Source: a bacterium (lineage in GTDB: Bacteria; Joyebacterota; Joyebacteria; Joyebacterales; Joyebacteraceae). From it: 64,000 nt of DNA. The translations under genes were made by a program, and so were the position numbers. Below the pieces are notes generated by a model, which was not told the origin of the DNA, did not search any database, and worked only from the letters and a program-made list of their open reading frames with translations. Shown here one piece after another: positions 41,288-51,457 of the stretch (within the stretch, counting starts at the first letter, position 1; every line of letters begins with the position of its first letter). The stretch is from contig JALGWI010000002.1 of the NCBI GenBank assembly GCA_025774245.1, positions 98,648 through 162,647 on the forward strand, given 5' to 3'.

Positions 41288-42898
41288 TTACCTGTTGACG
41301 CTGTCGATCACGAGGTAGATCGTCGCGACCTGCGCGAGAGCGATGAGGACCTCCTTGGTGATCTCCCACCAGTCGCGATCCGGGGTCCTCGGCACCCACA
41401 CGGTGTCGCCGGGCTCGATCGCGACGTCCTTCGACGGTCGCACGCGGCTGCCCGACTGGGACTTCACGATCCGTACGCGGCTCTTGTACGCGTCGCTCGT
41501 GTACCCGCCGGCGAGCGCGAGGTAGTGCTCCACGTCGGCGCCCTGCTCGTGCTTCACGAACCCCGGGTCGCGCACGGCGCCGCTCACGCGCACCACGTGG
41601 AGCGCGCGCGGGATCGTCAGGAGGTCGCCGTTCAGGAGACGCACGTCCTCCGCAGCGTCCCCTTCCTCGAGGAGCGCCACGAAGTCGACGGAGACCTGGT
41701 CGGCCAGCTCGATCTTCTGGGACGAGAGGAACGAGTACTCCTCCTCGGACAGCTGGGCTCGCCCGAAACCCTCGATGAGGGTGACGGCCCGATCGATGGC
41801 CGTCTCCTCCAGGGAGGCCGCCCGTCGCCTCAGGACCGCCCCCGAGAGATCGGCCGCCTGGGTCAGCCCGCCGGCCCTCTCGACGAGATCGGTCAGCGTG
41901 TCCTCGCCCTCGACGAGCGAGTACGTGCCCGGGTACGCGACCTCCCCCTCGATCTCGACGCGGCTGTCGTCGTGCCAGTGCTCGATCTCGCGCACGAAGA
42001 CCCTGTCGCCGCCCGCGAGTCCCACGTCCCGGCTCTTGTCGGGATCGGTACCGCTGAGATCGATCGAGGTCGTGAAGTAGGCCGTCGGATCGTCCTCTCG
42101 GAACCTCACGAGCTCGATGTCCCCGAGGTTCGCCTCGGGGCGGACGCCGCCGGCGAGCTCGAGCATGCTCTGAAGGCCGTCCCCCTCGACCAGTTCGTAG
42201 GTTCCCGGACGGTGCACCGCCCCCACGACGGTCACCGCGCGGCGCTGGAACGGAACGTGGACGCGGCTCCCCTCCATAATGAGCGGGTTGGCCGAAAGGT
42301 CTCCCAGGTGACGGTAGCGCACCAGATCGGCGGTGCGCTCGCGCCCGTCGAACCCGGAGATCGCGATGGTGCGTTGCGACCCCTCCTCCACGATGCCCCC
42401 GGCCAGGTCGATCACGGCCGAGACGCGCATCGCCGCCGTCGCCTCGTACTGCCCCGGGCGCTCCACGGCGCCGGTCACGTGGACGGCGACCGCCCTCGGC
42501 GACACGAGGGTGAGGGTCATGTGGATCTCGCGGTAGTATTCGCCGAGCCTCGTCCTGAGCAGCTCAGTCGCCTCGTCGATCGTGAGCCCGGCCACCGTCA
42601 GGGGACCGCCGACCGGCGGGAGGAAGTTGCCCTCCGGCGTCACCTCGAGCGAAACCGTCAGGCTGACCTCGCCCCAGAGCTTCAGCGCGAACACGTCGCT
42701 GGGACCGATCAGATACCCGGCACGGTCGATCGGCGCGTCGAGCGCGACCGTCGGCGCGCGTGGCGGCGCGGGTGGCGGAGCCTCCATCATTTGCTGTTCG
42801 ATGAGAAGGGGTTCTTGTTCGACCGCCTCTTCCTCGGCGCCGCCGATGGGCGCCGCGACCGCAAGAAGCAGGAAGATGAGGGATGTGCAGAGGCTCAA
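41288..42898 (-). CDS. SLBB-domain polysaccharide export protein (Wza-like)
   Basis: YLIGPSDVFALKLWGEVSLTVSLEVTPEGNFLPPVGGPLTVAGLT; four SLBB-like units (VTGAVERPGQY, VVGAVHRPGTY, IEGEVAYPGTY, VSGAVRDPGFV). Confidence 0.92.
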   Translation of the reverse strand: MSLCTSLIFLLLAVAAPIGGAEEEAVEQEPLLIEQQMMEAPPPAPPRAPTVALDAPIDRAGYLIGPSDVFALKLWGEVSLTVSLEVTPEGNFLPPVGGPLTVAGLTIDEATELLRTRLGEYYREIHMTLTLVSPRAVAVHVTGAVERPGQYEATAAMRVSAVIDLAGGIVEEGSQRTIAISGFDGRERTADLVRYRHLGDLSANPLIMEGSRVHVPFQRRAVTVVGAVHRPGTYELVEGDGLQSMLELAGGVRPEANLGDIELVRFREDDPTAYFTTSIDLSGTDPDKSRDVGLAGGDRVFVREIEHWHDDSRVEIEGEVAYPGTYSLVEGEDTLTDLVERAGGLTQAADLSGAVLRRRAASLEETAIDRAVTLIEGFGRAQLSEEEYSFLSSQKIELADQVSVDFVALLEEGDAAEDVRLLNGDLLTIPRALHVVRVSGAVRDPGFVKHEQGADVEHYLALAGGYTSDAYKSRVRIVKSQSGSRVRPSKDVAIEPGDTVWVPRTPDRDWWEITKEVLIALAQVATIYLVIDSVNR

Positions 42899-43038
42899 GC
42901 TCGTCTCCTAGAGTGCGCGCGCCGGGGGAACGCGACCCCCATCAGCCGGACGCCCGGGTGACGGGATCGCGTCTCCGAAGCTCGTCCGATGATAACCCGG
43001 TCGGCGAGAGCGAGTCAACGGTTCCGGTGGCGGCGGGT

Positions 43039-43566
43039 TTAGCCGTCCTTGAGGTCCCAGTCGTACGGGACGTCGCCTCCGTGAGGATCGACCCGGTACT
43101 CGTCCGGGTCGTCGTAGCGGTAGGGTTCCGTGGGGCAGTTGACGAGAAACCCGGGCTCGGCTCCGATCGCTTTCATGCCGTGCAGCACACCCGGGGGAAT
43201 CGTGACGAGCAGCGGGCAGAGCTCGCCCATGAAGAACTCGTTGATCTCCCCGTGGGTCGGCGAGTCCGGCCTCCCGTCGTAGAGCACGACCTTCATCATG
43301 CCCTTGACGATCGTGAAGAAGTCAGTCTGGACCTTGTGATAGTGCCAGCCCTTGACCACGCCCGGGTAGGCGACCGAGAGGTAGACCTGGCCGAACTTCT
43401 GGAAGATGTCGTCGTCGGACCGCAGCATCTCCATCAGGTAGCCGCGTTCGTCGGGCAGGAGCCGAAGCTCTTTGATCCTGACGCCGTCGATGAGCCGCCG
43501 GGCCCTGACGCCCGTGGGCAGGCTCCCTCCCCCGGCGCCGCCGGCTGCCTCGTTGCCGGTCACCAT
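43039..43566 (-). CDS. dTDP-4-dehydrorhamnose 3,5-epimerase-like cupin
   Basis: LRLLPDERGYLMEMLRSDD, VYLSVAYPGVVKGWHYHKVQTDFFTIVKGMMKVVLYD, IPPGVLHGMKAIG. Confidence 0.88.
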   Translation of the reverse strand: MVTGNEAAGGAGGGSLPTGVRARRLIDGVRIKELRLLPDERGYLMEMLRSDDDIFQKFGQVYLSVAYPGVVKGWHYHKVQTDFFTIVKGMMKVVLYDGRPDSPTHGEINEFFMGELCPLLVTIPPGVLHGMKAIGAEPGFLVNCPTEPYRYDDPDEYRVDPHGGDVPYDWDLKDG

Positions 43567-43591
43567 CGTCTCCTCCTCGCGGAGCCGGCCG

Positions 43592-44905
43592 CTACCTGTT
43601 CGGGCGGCCGACACCGACGTAACGGAAGCCGTGATCCACGACCTCATCCGGATCGTAGATATTCCTGAGGTCGACGACGACCGGCTCGGCCATGATCTCC
43701 TTCAGGCGGTCGAAGTCGAGCTGCCGGAACTCGTTCCACTCGGTGACGAGGACGAGCACGTGGGCGCCCTCGGCGGTCTCGTAGCGCTCGGTGACGTACT
43801 CGATGTCGGGCATGATGGCGCTCGCATTCTTGACGGCCGCGGGGTCGAACGCCTTCACCCTGGCGCCGCGCGCGAGGAGCCCCTCGACGAGCACGATCGA
43901 GGCGGCGCAGCGCATGTCGTCGGTGTTGGGCTTGAACGACAGGCCGAGAAGCCCCACGGTCTTCCCCGAGACGTCGCCGCCGGCGGCCTCGACGACCTTG
44001 TCGACCATCCTCTCCTTCTGGTTCCGGTTGACGGTGACCGCGGCGTCCACGATCCGCGCCTCCGCCCCGGCGGCCTCGGCAATCCGGACGAGCGCCTTCG
44101 TGTCCTTCGGGAAGCACGATCCGCCGTAGCCGGCCCCGGCGTGGAGGAACTTCGGCCCGATTCGGCCGTCGAGCCCCATCGCGTAGGCGACGACCTGGAC
44201 GTCGGCGCCGACCTTCTCGCAGAGGTTCGCGATCTCGTTGATGAACGAGATCTTCGTCGCCAGGAACGCGTTCGAGGAGTACTTGATGAGCTCGGCCGAC
44301 TCGGGCGTCGTCTCGACGATCGGCGTGCGAATGAGGTAGAGCGGAGCGTAGATGCTCCGCATGACCTCCTTGGCCCTCTCGGTGTCCGCTCCCACGACGA
44401 CCCTGTCGGGACGCATGAAGTCCTCGACCGCCGATCCCTCGCGGAGAAACTCGGGGTTCGAGACGACGTCGAACTCGTGCTTCGCCCCCTGGGTCTCCCC
44501 GATGATCTTCCTGAGCCGCCGGGCGGTCCCGACCGGGACGGTGCTCTTCTGCACGATGACCCGGTACCCGTCCATCTGCTCGCCGATGTCCCGCGCCACC
44601 GCGTCGACCTGCGAGAGGTCGACGGCCCCACCCTCGCCCTCCGGCGTCCCGACGGCGATGAAGATCACGTCGTTCTCGCGAACCGCCGACGCGAAGTCGG
44701 TCGTGAACGAGAGCCTCCCCTCCTTCACGTTCCTCGTGACGACCTCGGAGAGGCCCGGCTCGTAGAACGGGATCTCACCCGCCGTGAGCCGCGCGATCTT
44801 CTCCTCGATCTGGTCGACGCAGGTCACCTCGTTGCCGAAATCGGCGAGGCCTGCCCCGCCGACGAGTCCGACGTAGCCCGTACCCACCACTGCTATCTTG
44901 TGCAT
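43592..44905 (-). CDS. ugd: UDP-glucose 6-dehydrogenase
   Basis: IAVVGTGYVGLVGGAGLADFGNEVTCVD, GAGYGGSCFPKDTKAL, GLSFKPNTDDMR. Confidence 0.95.
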   Translation of the reverse strand: MHKIAVVGTGYVGLVGGAGLADFGNEVTCVDQIEEKIARLTAGEIPFYEPGLSEVVTRNVKEGRLSFTTDFASAVRENDVIFIAVGTPEGEGGAVDLSQVDAVARDIGEQMDGYRVIVQKSTVPVGTARRLRKIIGETQGAKHEFDVVSNPEFLREGSAVEDFMRPDRVVVGADTERAKEVMRSIYAPLYLIRTPIVETTPESAELIKYSSNAFLATKISFINEIANLCEKVGADVQVVAYAMGLDGRIGPKFLHAGAGYGGSCFPKDTKALVRIAEAAGAEARIVDAAVTVNRNQKERMVDKVVEAAGGDVSGKTVGLLGLSFKPNTDDMRCAASIVLVEGLLARGARVKAFDPAAVKNASAIMPDIEYVTERYETAEGAHVLVLVTEWNEFRQLDFDRLKEIMAEPVVVDLRNIYDPDEVVDHGFRYVGVGRPNR

Positions 44906-44956
44906 GATGCCCCCGTGCTCCCTCCCGATGCGTGTCTTCCCAGGACGGTCGTCGGA

Positions 44957-45730
44957 TCAGATCTCTACCGTACCGAGGCAGTCGTGCTGCGGCGCAAGGT
45001 AGATCTCGACGTCCGCTCGGCCGACGGTGTCCAGAACCCCGCGGGCGCTCTCCATCGCGAGCCCCGGCGTGTTGTTCTCCTTCGACAGGTGGGCGAGGAT
45101 GAGCACCGACATGGGCCCGTCCGCCAGACGCTCGAGCTCCTGCGCCGCCGTCCCGTTGGACAGGTGGCCGACGTTGCTCATGATGCGCCGCTTCAGCGGC
45201 CAGGGGTACGTCCCGTCGATGAGCATCTGCTCGTCGTGATTGAACTCCAGCACCACGCAGTCCGCCATCGCGATGTGACGGCGGACGCTCTTCCCGACGA
45301 CACCGAGGTCGGTCGCGATCGCGACACGCGTCGTGCCGTCGGTCACGGAGAATCCGACCGGCTCGGCGCAGTCGTGGCTCACCGCGAACGGCGAGATCGC
45401 GAGATCGCCGATCTCGAACTCGTTGCCCGGCTCGACGACGACGCGCTCCGGACACCGCCCGGCCCTGCCGTCGACCGCCGCGTGGGTACCGGCCGTCGTG
45501 TAGATGGGAAGCTCGAAGTGCCTCGCAACGGGGCCGAGGCCGCTCACGTGGTCGGAGTGCTCGTGCGTGACCAGGATGCCCGCGAGCGTTCCCGCGTCGA
45601 TGCCGGACGTCGCGAGCGCCTCCGAGGTGCGCCTCCGCGACAAGCCGGCGTCCACGAGGAGGCTCGTCCCGCCCGAAGAGACGGCGATGGCGTTTCCCGA
45701 ACTGCCGCTCGCCAGCACGGCGATCCTCAT
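44957..45730 (-). CDS. MBL-fold metallohydrolase (YycJ/WalJ-like)
   Basis: MRIAVLASGSSGNAIAVSSGGTSLLVDAG, VTHEHSDHVSGLG, AHLSKENNTPGLAMESAR. Confidence 0.9.
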   Translation of the reverse strand: MRIAVLASGSSGNAIAVSSGGTSLLVDAGLSRRRTSEALATSGIDAGTLAGILVTHEHSDHVSGLGPVARHFELPIYTTAGTHAAVDGRAGRCPERVVVEPGNEFEIGDLAISPFAVSHDCAEPVGFSVTDGTTRVAIATDLGVVGKSVRRHIAMADCVVLEFNHDEQMLIDGTYPWPLKRRIMSNVGHLSNGTAAQELERLADGPMSVLILAHLSKENNTPGLAMESARGVLDTVGRADVEIYLAPQHDCLGTVEI

Positions 45731-45958
45731 CTCGGTTCTTCTCCGTTCGGTCGCTCCCCGCGCGCGGGGATCGGGCGTCGTGCGGACGCGCCTCTGCGTG
45801 CGACGGGCGCGGCTGCGAGCATCGTGGATCGATCTCGCACGGTATCACAGGCCCCCGAGGCGGTCAAAAGGTTTCGGGCCGTGGGGCCGTCCCGACGGTC
45901 GCGGGACGAGGCGGCGGGCCGTCTGTCGGTCGCGGCCTTCGTTCCCCAAGACAGAAGA

Positions 45959-45988
45959 GCCACCCGGAGCTTCCGCTCTTCGGGTGGC
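45959..45988 (-). terminator. Probable hairpin terminator downstream of small ORF 46013-46294
   Basis: GCCACCCG-AA-GAGC-GGAA-GCTC-CGGGTGGC followed by TCTTCTGTCTT. Confidence 0.65.
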
Positions 45989-46012
45989 CCGTTTCCAGAT
46001 GCGGCGGAGAGC

Positions 46013-46294
46013 CTACGCGCTCTCGCTCTTCCGGGCACGCTCATCGATGTACTGCGCAATCAGTCTCTCGAAGCGACTCGCGTAGATCAGATCGAACTTG
46101 TCCATGAGATCGGGGATGATCTCCTGAGCCTGGCGCCTGACGCGCTGGGCCAGGACGGTGGCCTCCTGCCGGTCGAGCCTGCCTCCCTCGATCTCCGCGC
46201 AGGCGCTGTCGACAAGCTCCCTCAGCATCTCGAGCTTGTGCTCCTCCGCCCCCAGGAGTTCCTGCATCTCCGCATCGTCGATACGTTCGGTCAT
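46013..46294 (-). CDS. Small hypothetical helical protein
   Basis: MTERIDDAEMQELLGAEEHKLEMLRELVDSACAEIEGGRL...; followed by terminator-like hairpin. Confidence 0.6.
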   Translation of the reverse strand: MTERIDDAEMQELLGAEEHKLEMLRELVDSACAEIEGGRLDRQEATVLAQRVRRQAQEIIPDLMDKFDLIYASRFERLIAQYIDERARKSESA

Positions 46295-46448
46295 GGCGTG
46301 GGCAACTCCCCGGTCCTTCTCGTGTGAACGCACGTCTTTCGCCGCATTCTAAGACTCTCCCATCACGAGGTCAAGTATGAAGCGCGCCCTTCCGAGGCCC
46401 TCCGAGCAACCGGCTTGACATCGCCGAGCCCGCAAGCGTAGGCTCTAG

Positions 46449-46679
46449 GTGACGTTGCGTGATATGTGGCCCGTGGCAGGTGGAAAGGAAGGATCCGTGA
46501 AGCTCCTCTCGTTCGTGCTGGCCGTGCTTGCCGCAGTGGTCTTCCTGATCGGAGGCGCTCTCAAGCTCACCACCAACGGGCTCCTCTGGAGCATCGCTCC
46601 GGTGACGTTCTGGCGGTTCTCGATCGCGTGTCTCGGGTTCGCGATCTACCTGCACCTGTACGCCAAGGACAGAGAATAA
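46449..46679 (+). CDS. Small two-TM hypothetical membrane protein (may start at GTG 46497)
   Basis: VKLLSFVLAVLAAVVFLIGGALKLTTNGLLWSIAPVTFWRFSIACLGFAIYLHLYAKDRE. Confidence 0.65.
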   Translation: MTLRDMWPVAGGKEGSVKLLSFVLAVLAAVVFLIGGALKLTTNGLLWSIAPVTFWRFSIACLGFAIYLHLYAKDRE

Positions 46680-46760
46680 CATCCCGTTCGACCGGAGCCC
46701 GGTCCCTGGGACCGGGCCGGAGGGGTGCTGCGAGCGGCGGGTCGTGCGGCCGCTTCCGGG

Positions 46761-49262
46761 ATGAAGAGCCCCGAGAAGGAGAGGAAGAGCTTGGACGACG
46801 CAATCCGAAGAAGCCCGACCGACAGGGTGCGCGCGCTCGTCGACCGGGTCGAGCTCACACCGTTGAGCCTCGGCAGGTGGCTCCTGATCCTGGGAGCCAT
46901 CATCGTGATCAGACACTTCCTGGAGCAGGTCGCCGGACAGCAGAAGACGCTCTACTTCCTGTCGTACTTCATCCACTACCCCCTCGCGTACATCGCGCCG
47001 CTCCTCACGCTCTCGGTCGTCCTCGCGGGGCTCTCGGGCGAGAGGATCGAGCGGGTCACGAAGCTCATGCTCTTCGCGTGGCTCCTGACGCTCCTCCCCC
47101 CGCTGATCGACATCCTGTTCGCGCGGACGAGGGAGGCGCCGGAGCTCATCGGGTACCTGATCCCGAAGGACGGCGGGCTCGCGCCCGCGTTCCTCAACCT
47201 CCTCAATCCCACGTACCGGGAGTTCCAGGGAACGACGGCGGGAATCAGGATCGAGGCGGCTCTCGGCTGCCTCCTCGGCGCGTACTACGTGTTCCTCAAG
47301 ACGCGGAACGTCGCACGGTCGATCCTGTCGTTCTTCGTCATCTACACGACCATGTTCTTCTTCTTCGCCCTGCCGCCGATCACCGTGGCGGTGACGAAGC
47401 TCTTCGGCGGCGACGTGACCAACGTCTACCAGTTCTTCTTCGCGAAGGCGAGCGTCCACCGGGCGTTCGCCAACGCGACGCCGTTCGCGATGTCCGACCT
47501 CTCGAACTCGCTGATCGACCTCATCGTGATCGCCCCGATCCTCGCGGTCTGGGTTCGGATGTACGACAGGGAGCGGTTCGCGCTCCTCAGGGCCACGTTC
47601 GACCCCATCCAGGTGCCGTACCACGTGCTCGCGACGTTTGCCGGGCTGGTGCTCGCTGCGCGGCTCCTCCTGAACTCGAGAGGTCTCCTCTCCTTCGGCC
47701 ATCCGTTCGACGTGATCGCCGTCGGCGGCATCCTGGCTTCGGCGCTCTTCACGGGCGTGGCCGCCGTCGCCCTGCGGAAGCTGCACGAGCACGGACCGGA
47801 GGCGGCCCCCGGACCGCCCCGAGAGCACCTCTTCGAGATCGGAATCTCCGCGTTCGTGTTCGCGACGCTCTTCGCGCTCTCGGTGAGCTACGTGGCGCTG
47901 ACGCACGTCCTCGGCGTCCTCGCGATCTACTACCTCTACTACACGCCGCCGATCAGGCTCTCGAGGTTCCCGGTGCTCGGATCGTTCCTCATCGGCGGGG
48001 CGACGGTCTTCTCGGTGCTCCTGGGATTCTCGGCGTACGCCGGCGGCGCGGCCGCGCTCTGGCTGCCCGGCGCCGTCGTCATCCTCTGCCTCTTCGTGCC
48101 GACGCTCGCCCTCACGACGCGCGACCTCTGGACCGCGGCGGCCGACCGCGACGAGCGGTGGAGCATCGTCAACCTCCTCGGGGAGAAGAGGGCGACGGTC
48201 GTTGGCGCGATCGCCGTCGTCGTGGCGTCCCTTCTGCCGGCGCTCGTCCTGAGGGCGCCGATCCTGCTGGCTCCCGGGGTCATCGTGGGCGCGCTCGGCT
48301 TCGTCCTCGTCACCACCCGTCCGGCGGTCACCGTGCCGGCCATCCTCTCCATCCTGGCGTTCGCCCTCGTAGGCGCCGGGTTCAGCATGCAGGGCGCGTT
48401 CGCGCCGACGCTCCTTGGCCAGCTCGCCCGGACGAGCTTCGCCGAGGTCTCCCGGAAGGTCGGGACCTTCGAGCTCGTCGATCCTGGGCAGTCGTCGGAG
48501 GTGGCCGTGCTCCTCCAGGAAGGACTGCAGCACTACCGGCGGGGAGACCTCGAGGACGCCGGCGAGTCGTACAGGATGGCGACCGAGGTCGATCCGGAGA
48601 GCGTCCAGGCGTACGTGAGCCTCGGCAGCGTCCACCTGAGGCTCGAGCGCCTGAACGAGGCGGCGAGGGCCTTCCGCAGAGCCATCGCGCTCGACCCGGA
48701 CGACAGCATGGCACACCTCGGACTCGGACAGACGCACAAGCTCCTCGCCGACCCCGACAGCGCGATCGAGGAGCTGACGACCGCGCTCGAGCTGGACCCG
48801 GAGAACGCGGAGGCCGCCTACACGCTGGCCCTCATCCACAGGGACATGGGCGACGTCGACGAGGAGATCGCGGCGCTCACGCGCACGGTCTCGCTCGACC
48901 CGAGACACAGCCCCTCCCACTCGCGGCTGGCCGACTACTACCTCGCGAACGAGATGTACGTCGAGGCCGTCGCGTCGCTCAAGGCCGTGCTCTCGGGACG
49001 GGTGCCGGTCGAACACGTACACACCCGCATGGCCGAGGCCTACTACGAGCTCGGCGACCTGGACGCCGCCGAGAACGAGCTTCGCAAGGAGATCACCTTC
49101 AGGCCGAAGCTGGCGTCGCCCCACGCGAACCTGGCGCGCCTTCTGGCCGAGAAGGGAGAGACGGCCGAAGCCAGGAGAGAGATAGAAACGGCGATGGAAC
49201 TCACCGAGGACCCGAGGCTCCTCGCCCGCTTCGAGCAGGAGCTCGAGGCGCTCGGCCGGTAG
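46761..49262 (+). CDS. Large multi-TM protein (partly UbiA-like C-terminal membrane segment) fused to C-terminal TPR repeats
   Basis: About 12+ hydrophobic segments; 'GVLAIYYLYYTPPIRLSRFPVLGSFLIGG' resembles UbiA; TPR units EGLQHYRRGDLEDAGESYRMATEVDPESVQAYVSLGSVHLRLERLNEAARAFRRAIALDPDD. Confidence 0.75.
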   Translation: MKSPEKERKSLDDAIRRSPTDRVRALVDRVELTPLSLGRWLLILGAIIVIRHFLEQVAGQQKTLYFLSYFIHYPLAYIAPLLTLSVVLAGLSGERIERVTKLMLFAWLLTLLPPLIDILFARTREAPELIGYLIPKDGGLAPAFLNLLNPTYREFQGTTAGIRIEAALGCLLGAYYVFLKTRNVARSILSFFVIYTTMFFFFALPPITVAVTKLFGGDVTNVYQFFFAKASVHRAFANATPFAMSDLSNSLIDLIVIAPILAVWVRMYDRERFALLRATFDPIQVPYHVLATFAGLVLAARLLLNSRGLLSFGHPFDVIAVGGILASALFTGVAAVALRKLHEHGPEAAPGPPREHLFEIGISAFVFATLFALSVSYVALTHVLGVLAIYYLYYTPPIRLSRFPVLGSFLIGGATVFSVLLGFSAYAGGAAALWLPGAVVILCLFVPTLALTTRDLWTAAADRDERWSIVNLLGEKRATVVGAIAVVVASLLPALVLRAPILLAPGVIVGALGFVLVTTRPAVTVPAILSILAFALVGAGFSMQGAFAPTLLGQLARTSFAEVSRKVGTFELVDPGQSSEVAVLLQEGLQHYRRGDLEDAGESYRMATEVDPESVQAYVSLGSVHLRLERLNEAARAFRRAIALDPDDSMAHLGLGQTHKLLADPDSAIEELTTALELDPENAEAAYTLALIHRDMGDVDEEIAALTRTVSLDPRHSPSHSRLADYYLANEMYVEAVASLKAVLSGRVPVEHVHTRMAEAYYELGDLDAAENELRKEITFRPKLASPHANLARLLAEKGETAEARREIETAMELTEDPRLLARFEQELEALGR

Positions 49263-49352
49263 GACGGACGCCGGGCGGCGTCCGGAACGACGATCGCGGA
49301 GTGGTCGTCCGGGAGGCGGGTCGTCCCGAGTGACGGGTCGTCCCGCGGCGGC

Positions 49353-49832
49353 CTAGGCGTCCGAGCCGCCCCGCTCGTGAACGAGCACCCGGCACGGCGC
49401 GGAGCTCTGGAGGCTCGTCACCGGCGAGCCGGTCACGAGCCTCGAGATCGCCGGCCTCGCCCGCCTCGTCACGAAGATCGCGTCGGCCGACTCCTGCCTG
49501 GCAGCCTCGAGCGATCTGGTCAGGAACTCCCCTTCCACGAACTCAGTCCTCACTACGATCCCGCGGTCTTCCGCGATCCGGCGGACGCGCGCGAGCTCGT
49601 CCCTCCCCTGCCGCTCCTGCTCGCTCCGCATCACGGCCAGAAGCTGTCCGCTCGGCGTCTCGCCGAGGAACCCGAGGTTCTGGAGACGGTCCTGCACGTC
49701 CTCCGATATCGACGTATCGAGGATGAAGAACGCGACGAGCTCGCCCTTCTCCTCTCCGGCTGCCGTGAGCGCGGCGTCGACGCAGCCGGAAGACAGCCGC
49801 ATGGGTGAGAGTATGAGAAGTATACGCTTCAA
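49353..49832 (-). CDS. Universal-stress-protein-like
   Basis: MKRILLILSPMRLSSGCVDAALTAA...GRDELARVRRIAEDRGIVVRTEFVEGEFLTRSLEAARQESADAIFVTRRARPAISRLVTGSPVTSLQSSAPCRVLV. Confidence 0.75.
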   Translation of the reverse strand: MKRILLILSPMRLSSGCVDAALTAAGEEKGELVAFFILDTSISEDVQDRLQNLGFLGETPSGQLLAVMRSEQERQGRDELARVRRIAEDRGIVVRTEFVEGEFLTRSLEAARQESADAIFVTRRARPAISRLVTGSPVTSLQSSAPCRVLVHERGGSDA

Positions 49833-49847
49833 GGGCCTCCCTCCGTC

Positions 49848-51251
49848 CTACGACATGATCCCAAGGTGCGGCCAGTAGAACTTCATGACGATAATCAGAA
49901 TGGCGAGCGCCACGAGCTTGAGGAGCGCTCCGGCGAGAACGGACTCCCGCAATCGGTAGTAGCCCGCCGAGTAGGCGATCGCGTTCGGCGGCGTCCCCAT
50001 CGGCAGGGCGAACGCGAGCCCCGCCGGAACGGCGACGGCGTAGACCACGACGACGGGGTCGATGCCCGCGCGGTCGGCGACACCGAAGCAGATCGGCAGG
50101 AGAAGCGCCAACGCCGCGACGTTGCTGATCGCCTCCGTGAGGAAGGCCGCGAAGATCGCGAAGACGACGATGATCCAGAAGCTCGGGAGGTCCTCCATGC
50201 GCGCCATGGCGACGTCGGCGAGCCACTTCGCCCCGCCCGTCTCGTGGAGCGCGGCGGCGATCGCCATCGCTCCACCGTACATCAGGATGACGCCCCAGTT
50301 GACGTACTCCTCGACGCTCTTCCAGTCGATCAGATTGAAGATGAAGAGGGCGACCGCGGCGAGGAGCGCGATCGACGCCAGGCCGAGCGCCTGGCCGCCC
50401 AGGATCCACCCGGCGATCGTGATGACCGTGATCAGAGCGACGCCCTTCTCCCGCCGCGAGAGCGGGCCGAGGGAGCGGGCCTTCTCGTCGAGCGCCCGCT
50501 TGGCCCGCTCGACGTCCTCGACGTCCATCGCGAAGAGCCTCGTCAGGAGGAGGTGAGCAACGACGAGAAGGACGATGGCGAACGGGGCGACGGCGACCAT
50601 CCAGTCGAGGAAACCGATCGTGCGTCCGTAGTGCTCGGAGAGGATACCGAGCGCGAGAGGGGCCCTCGCGCCGCCGAGGAACGTCGCGACGCCGCCGATG
50701 ACGGCGCCCCACGCGAGCGCGAGGAAGAGCGCCGCTCCGAAGCTGCTCTTCTTCGGAACGATCTCGAGCGCGCGCGCGATCTCGAGCACGATCGGGAAGA
50801 GCATCGCCGCGACGGCGTGCTCCGGCATCCAGAAGGCGAGGAACCCTCCGGAGAAGATGACGCCGGCGATGAGCGATCTCGGGGTGCGGCCGAACCGGCG
50901 CATGAACCCGACCGCGAGCCGCGTGGAGAGGCCCGAGCCCATGAGCGCCGCCGCCAGGATGAACGCTCCCAGAATGAAGAAGACGACCGGGCTCCCGAAG
51001 AGGGAGAACGATCTCTCGGGCGAGACGACGCGGAGGACGGGAAGGAGAACGATGGCGAGGAGGCTCGTGACGGCGAGCGGGAGCGCGTTCGAGACCCACA
51101 GGACGAAGCAGAGCGCGAAGATCGCGATCGCGCCCTGTGCCTCCCGGCTGAGGCCCGCGGGGCTGGGAGCGACGATGATCCCGGCACAGAGAACGAACGC
51201 GATGATGATGAAAAGAATCTTCGCTCGCCTCACGGGGCCCCTCCCGCTCAT
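49848..51251 (-). CDS. SLC13/DASS-family anion:Na+ symporter
   Basis: SNALPLAVTSLLAIVLLPVL, FILGAFILAAALMGSGLSTRLA, TEAISNVAALALLLPI, FALPMGTPPNAIAYSAGY. Confidence 0.92.
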   Translation of the reverse strand: MSGRGPVRRAKILFIIIAFVLCAGIIVAPSPAGLSREAQGAIAIFALCFVLWVSNALPLAVTSLLAIVLLPVLRVVSPERSFSLFGSPVVFFILGAFILAAALMGSGLSTRLAVGFMRRFGRTPRSLIAGVIFSGGFLAFWMPEHAVAAMLFPIVLEIARALEIVPKKSSFGAALFLALAWGAVIGGVATFLGGARAPLALGILSEHYGRTIGFLDWMVAVAPFAIVLLVVAHLLLTRLFAMDVEDVERAKRALDEKARSLGPLSRREKGVALITVITIAGWILGGQALGLASIALLAAVALFIFNLIDWKSVEEYVNWGVILMYGGAMAIAAALHETGGAKWLADVAMARMEDLPSFWIIVVFAIFAAFLTEAISNVAALALLLPICFGVADRAGIDPVVVVYAVAVPAGLAFALPMGTPPNAIAYSAGYYRLRESVLAGALLKLVALAILIIVMKFYWPHLGIMS

Positions 51252-51457
51252 GGCCGCGACCGGTCACGGGCGCGCAGGACTCGAAACGCGCCTCGGTGGC
51301 GGTAGTCTTCCACCGGCGATTTCCGGTGTCAAGGGCTTTCGGAAAACGGAGGCGGCGGCGCGGGGAGGACGGCGCCCGGACGCGCCGCGAAGAGCGGGGC
51401 GGCCCGCGATGGGACCGCCCCGCATTCGTTCGTTCGAGCGCTCGCTCGAGCGGGCGC

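Noticed and set aside
46371-49124. 917-aa minus ORF and 955-aa plus ORF overlapping the TPR membrane gene
   Set aside because: Composition dominated by R/E/D/G/H with no recognisable domain; shadow frames of the 46761-49262 gene.
51403-51450. Palindromic TTCGTTCGTTCGAGCGCTCGCTCGAGCG and GC hairpin after the M14 gene as a possible mobile-element end
   Set aside because: No transposase or flanking duplication seen; most simply a terminator-like or simple-sequence region.
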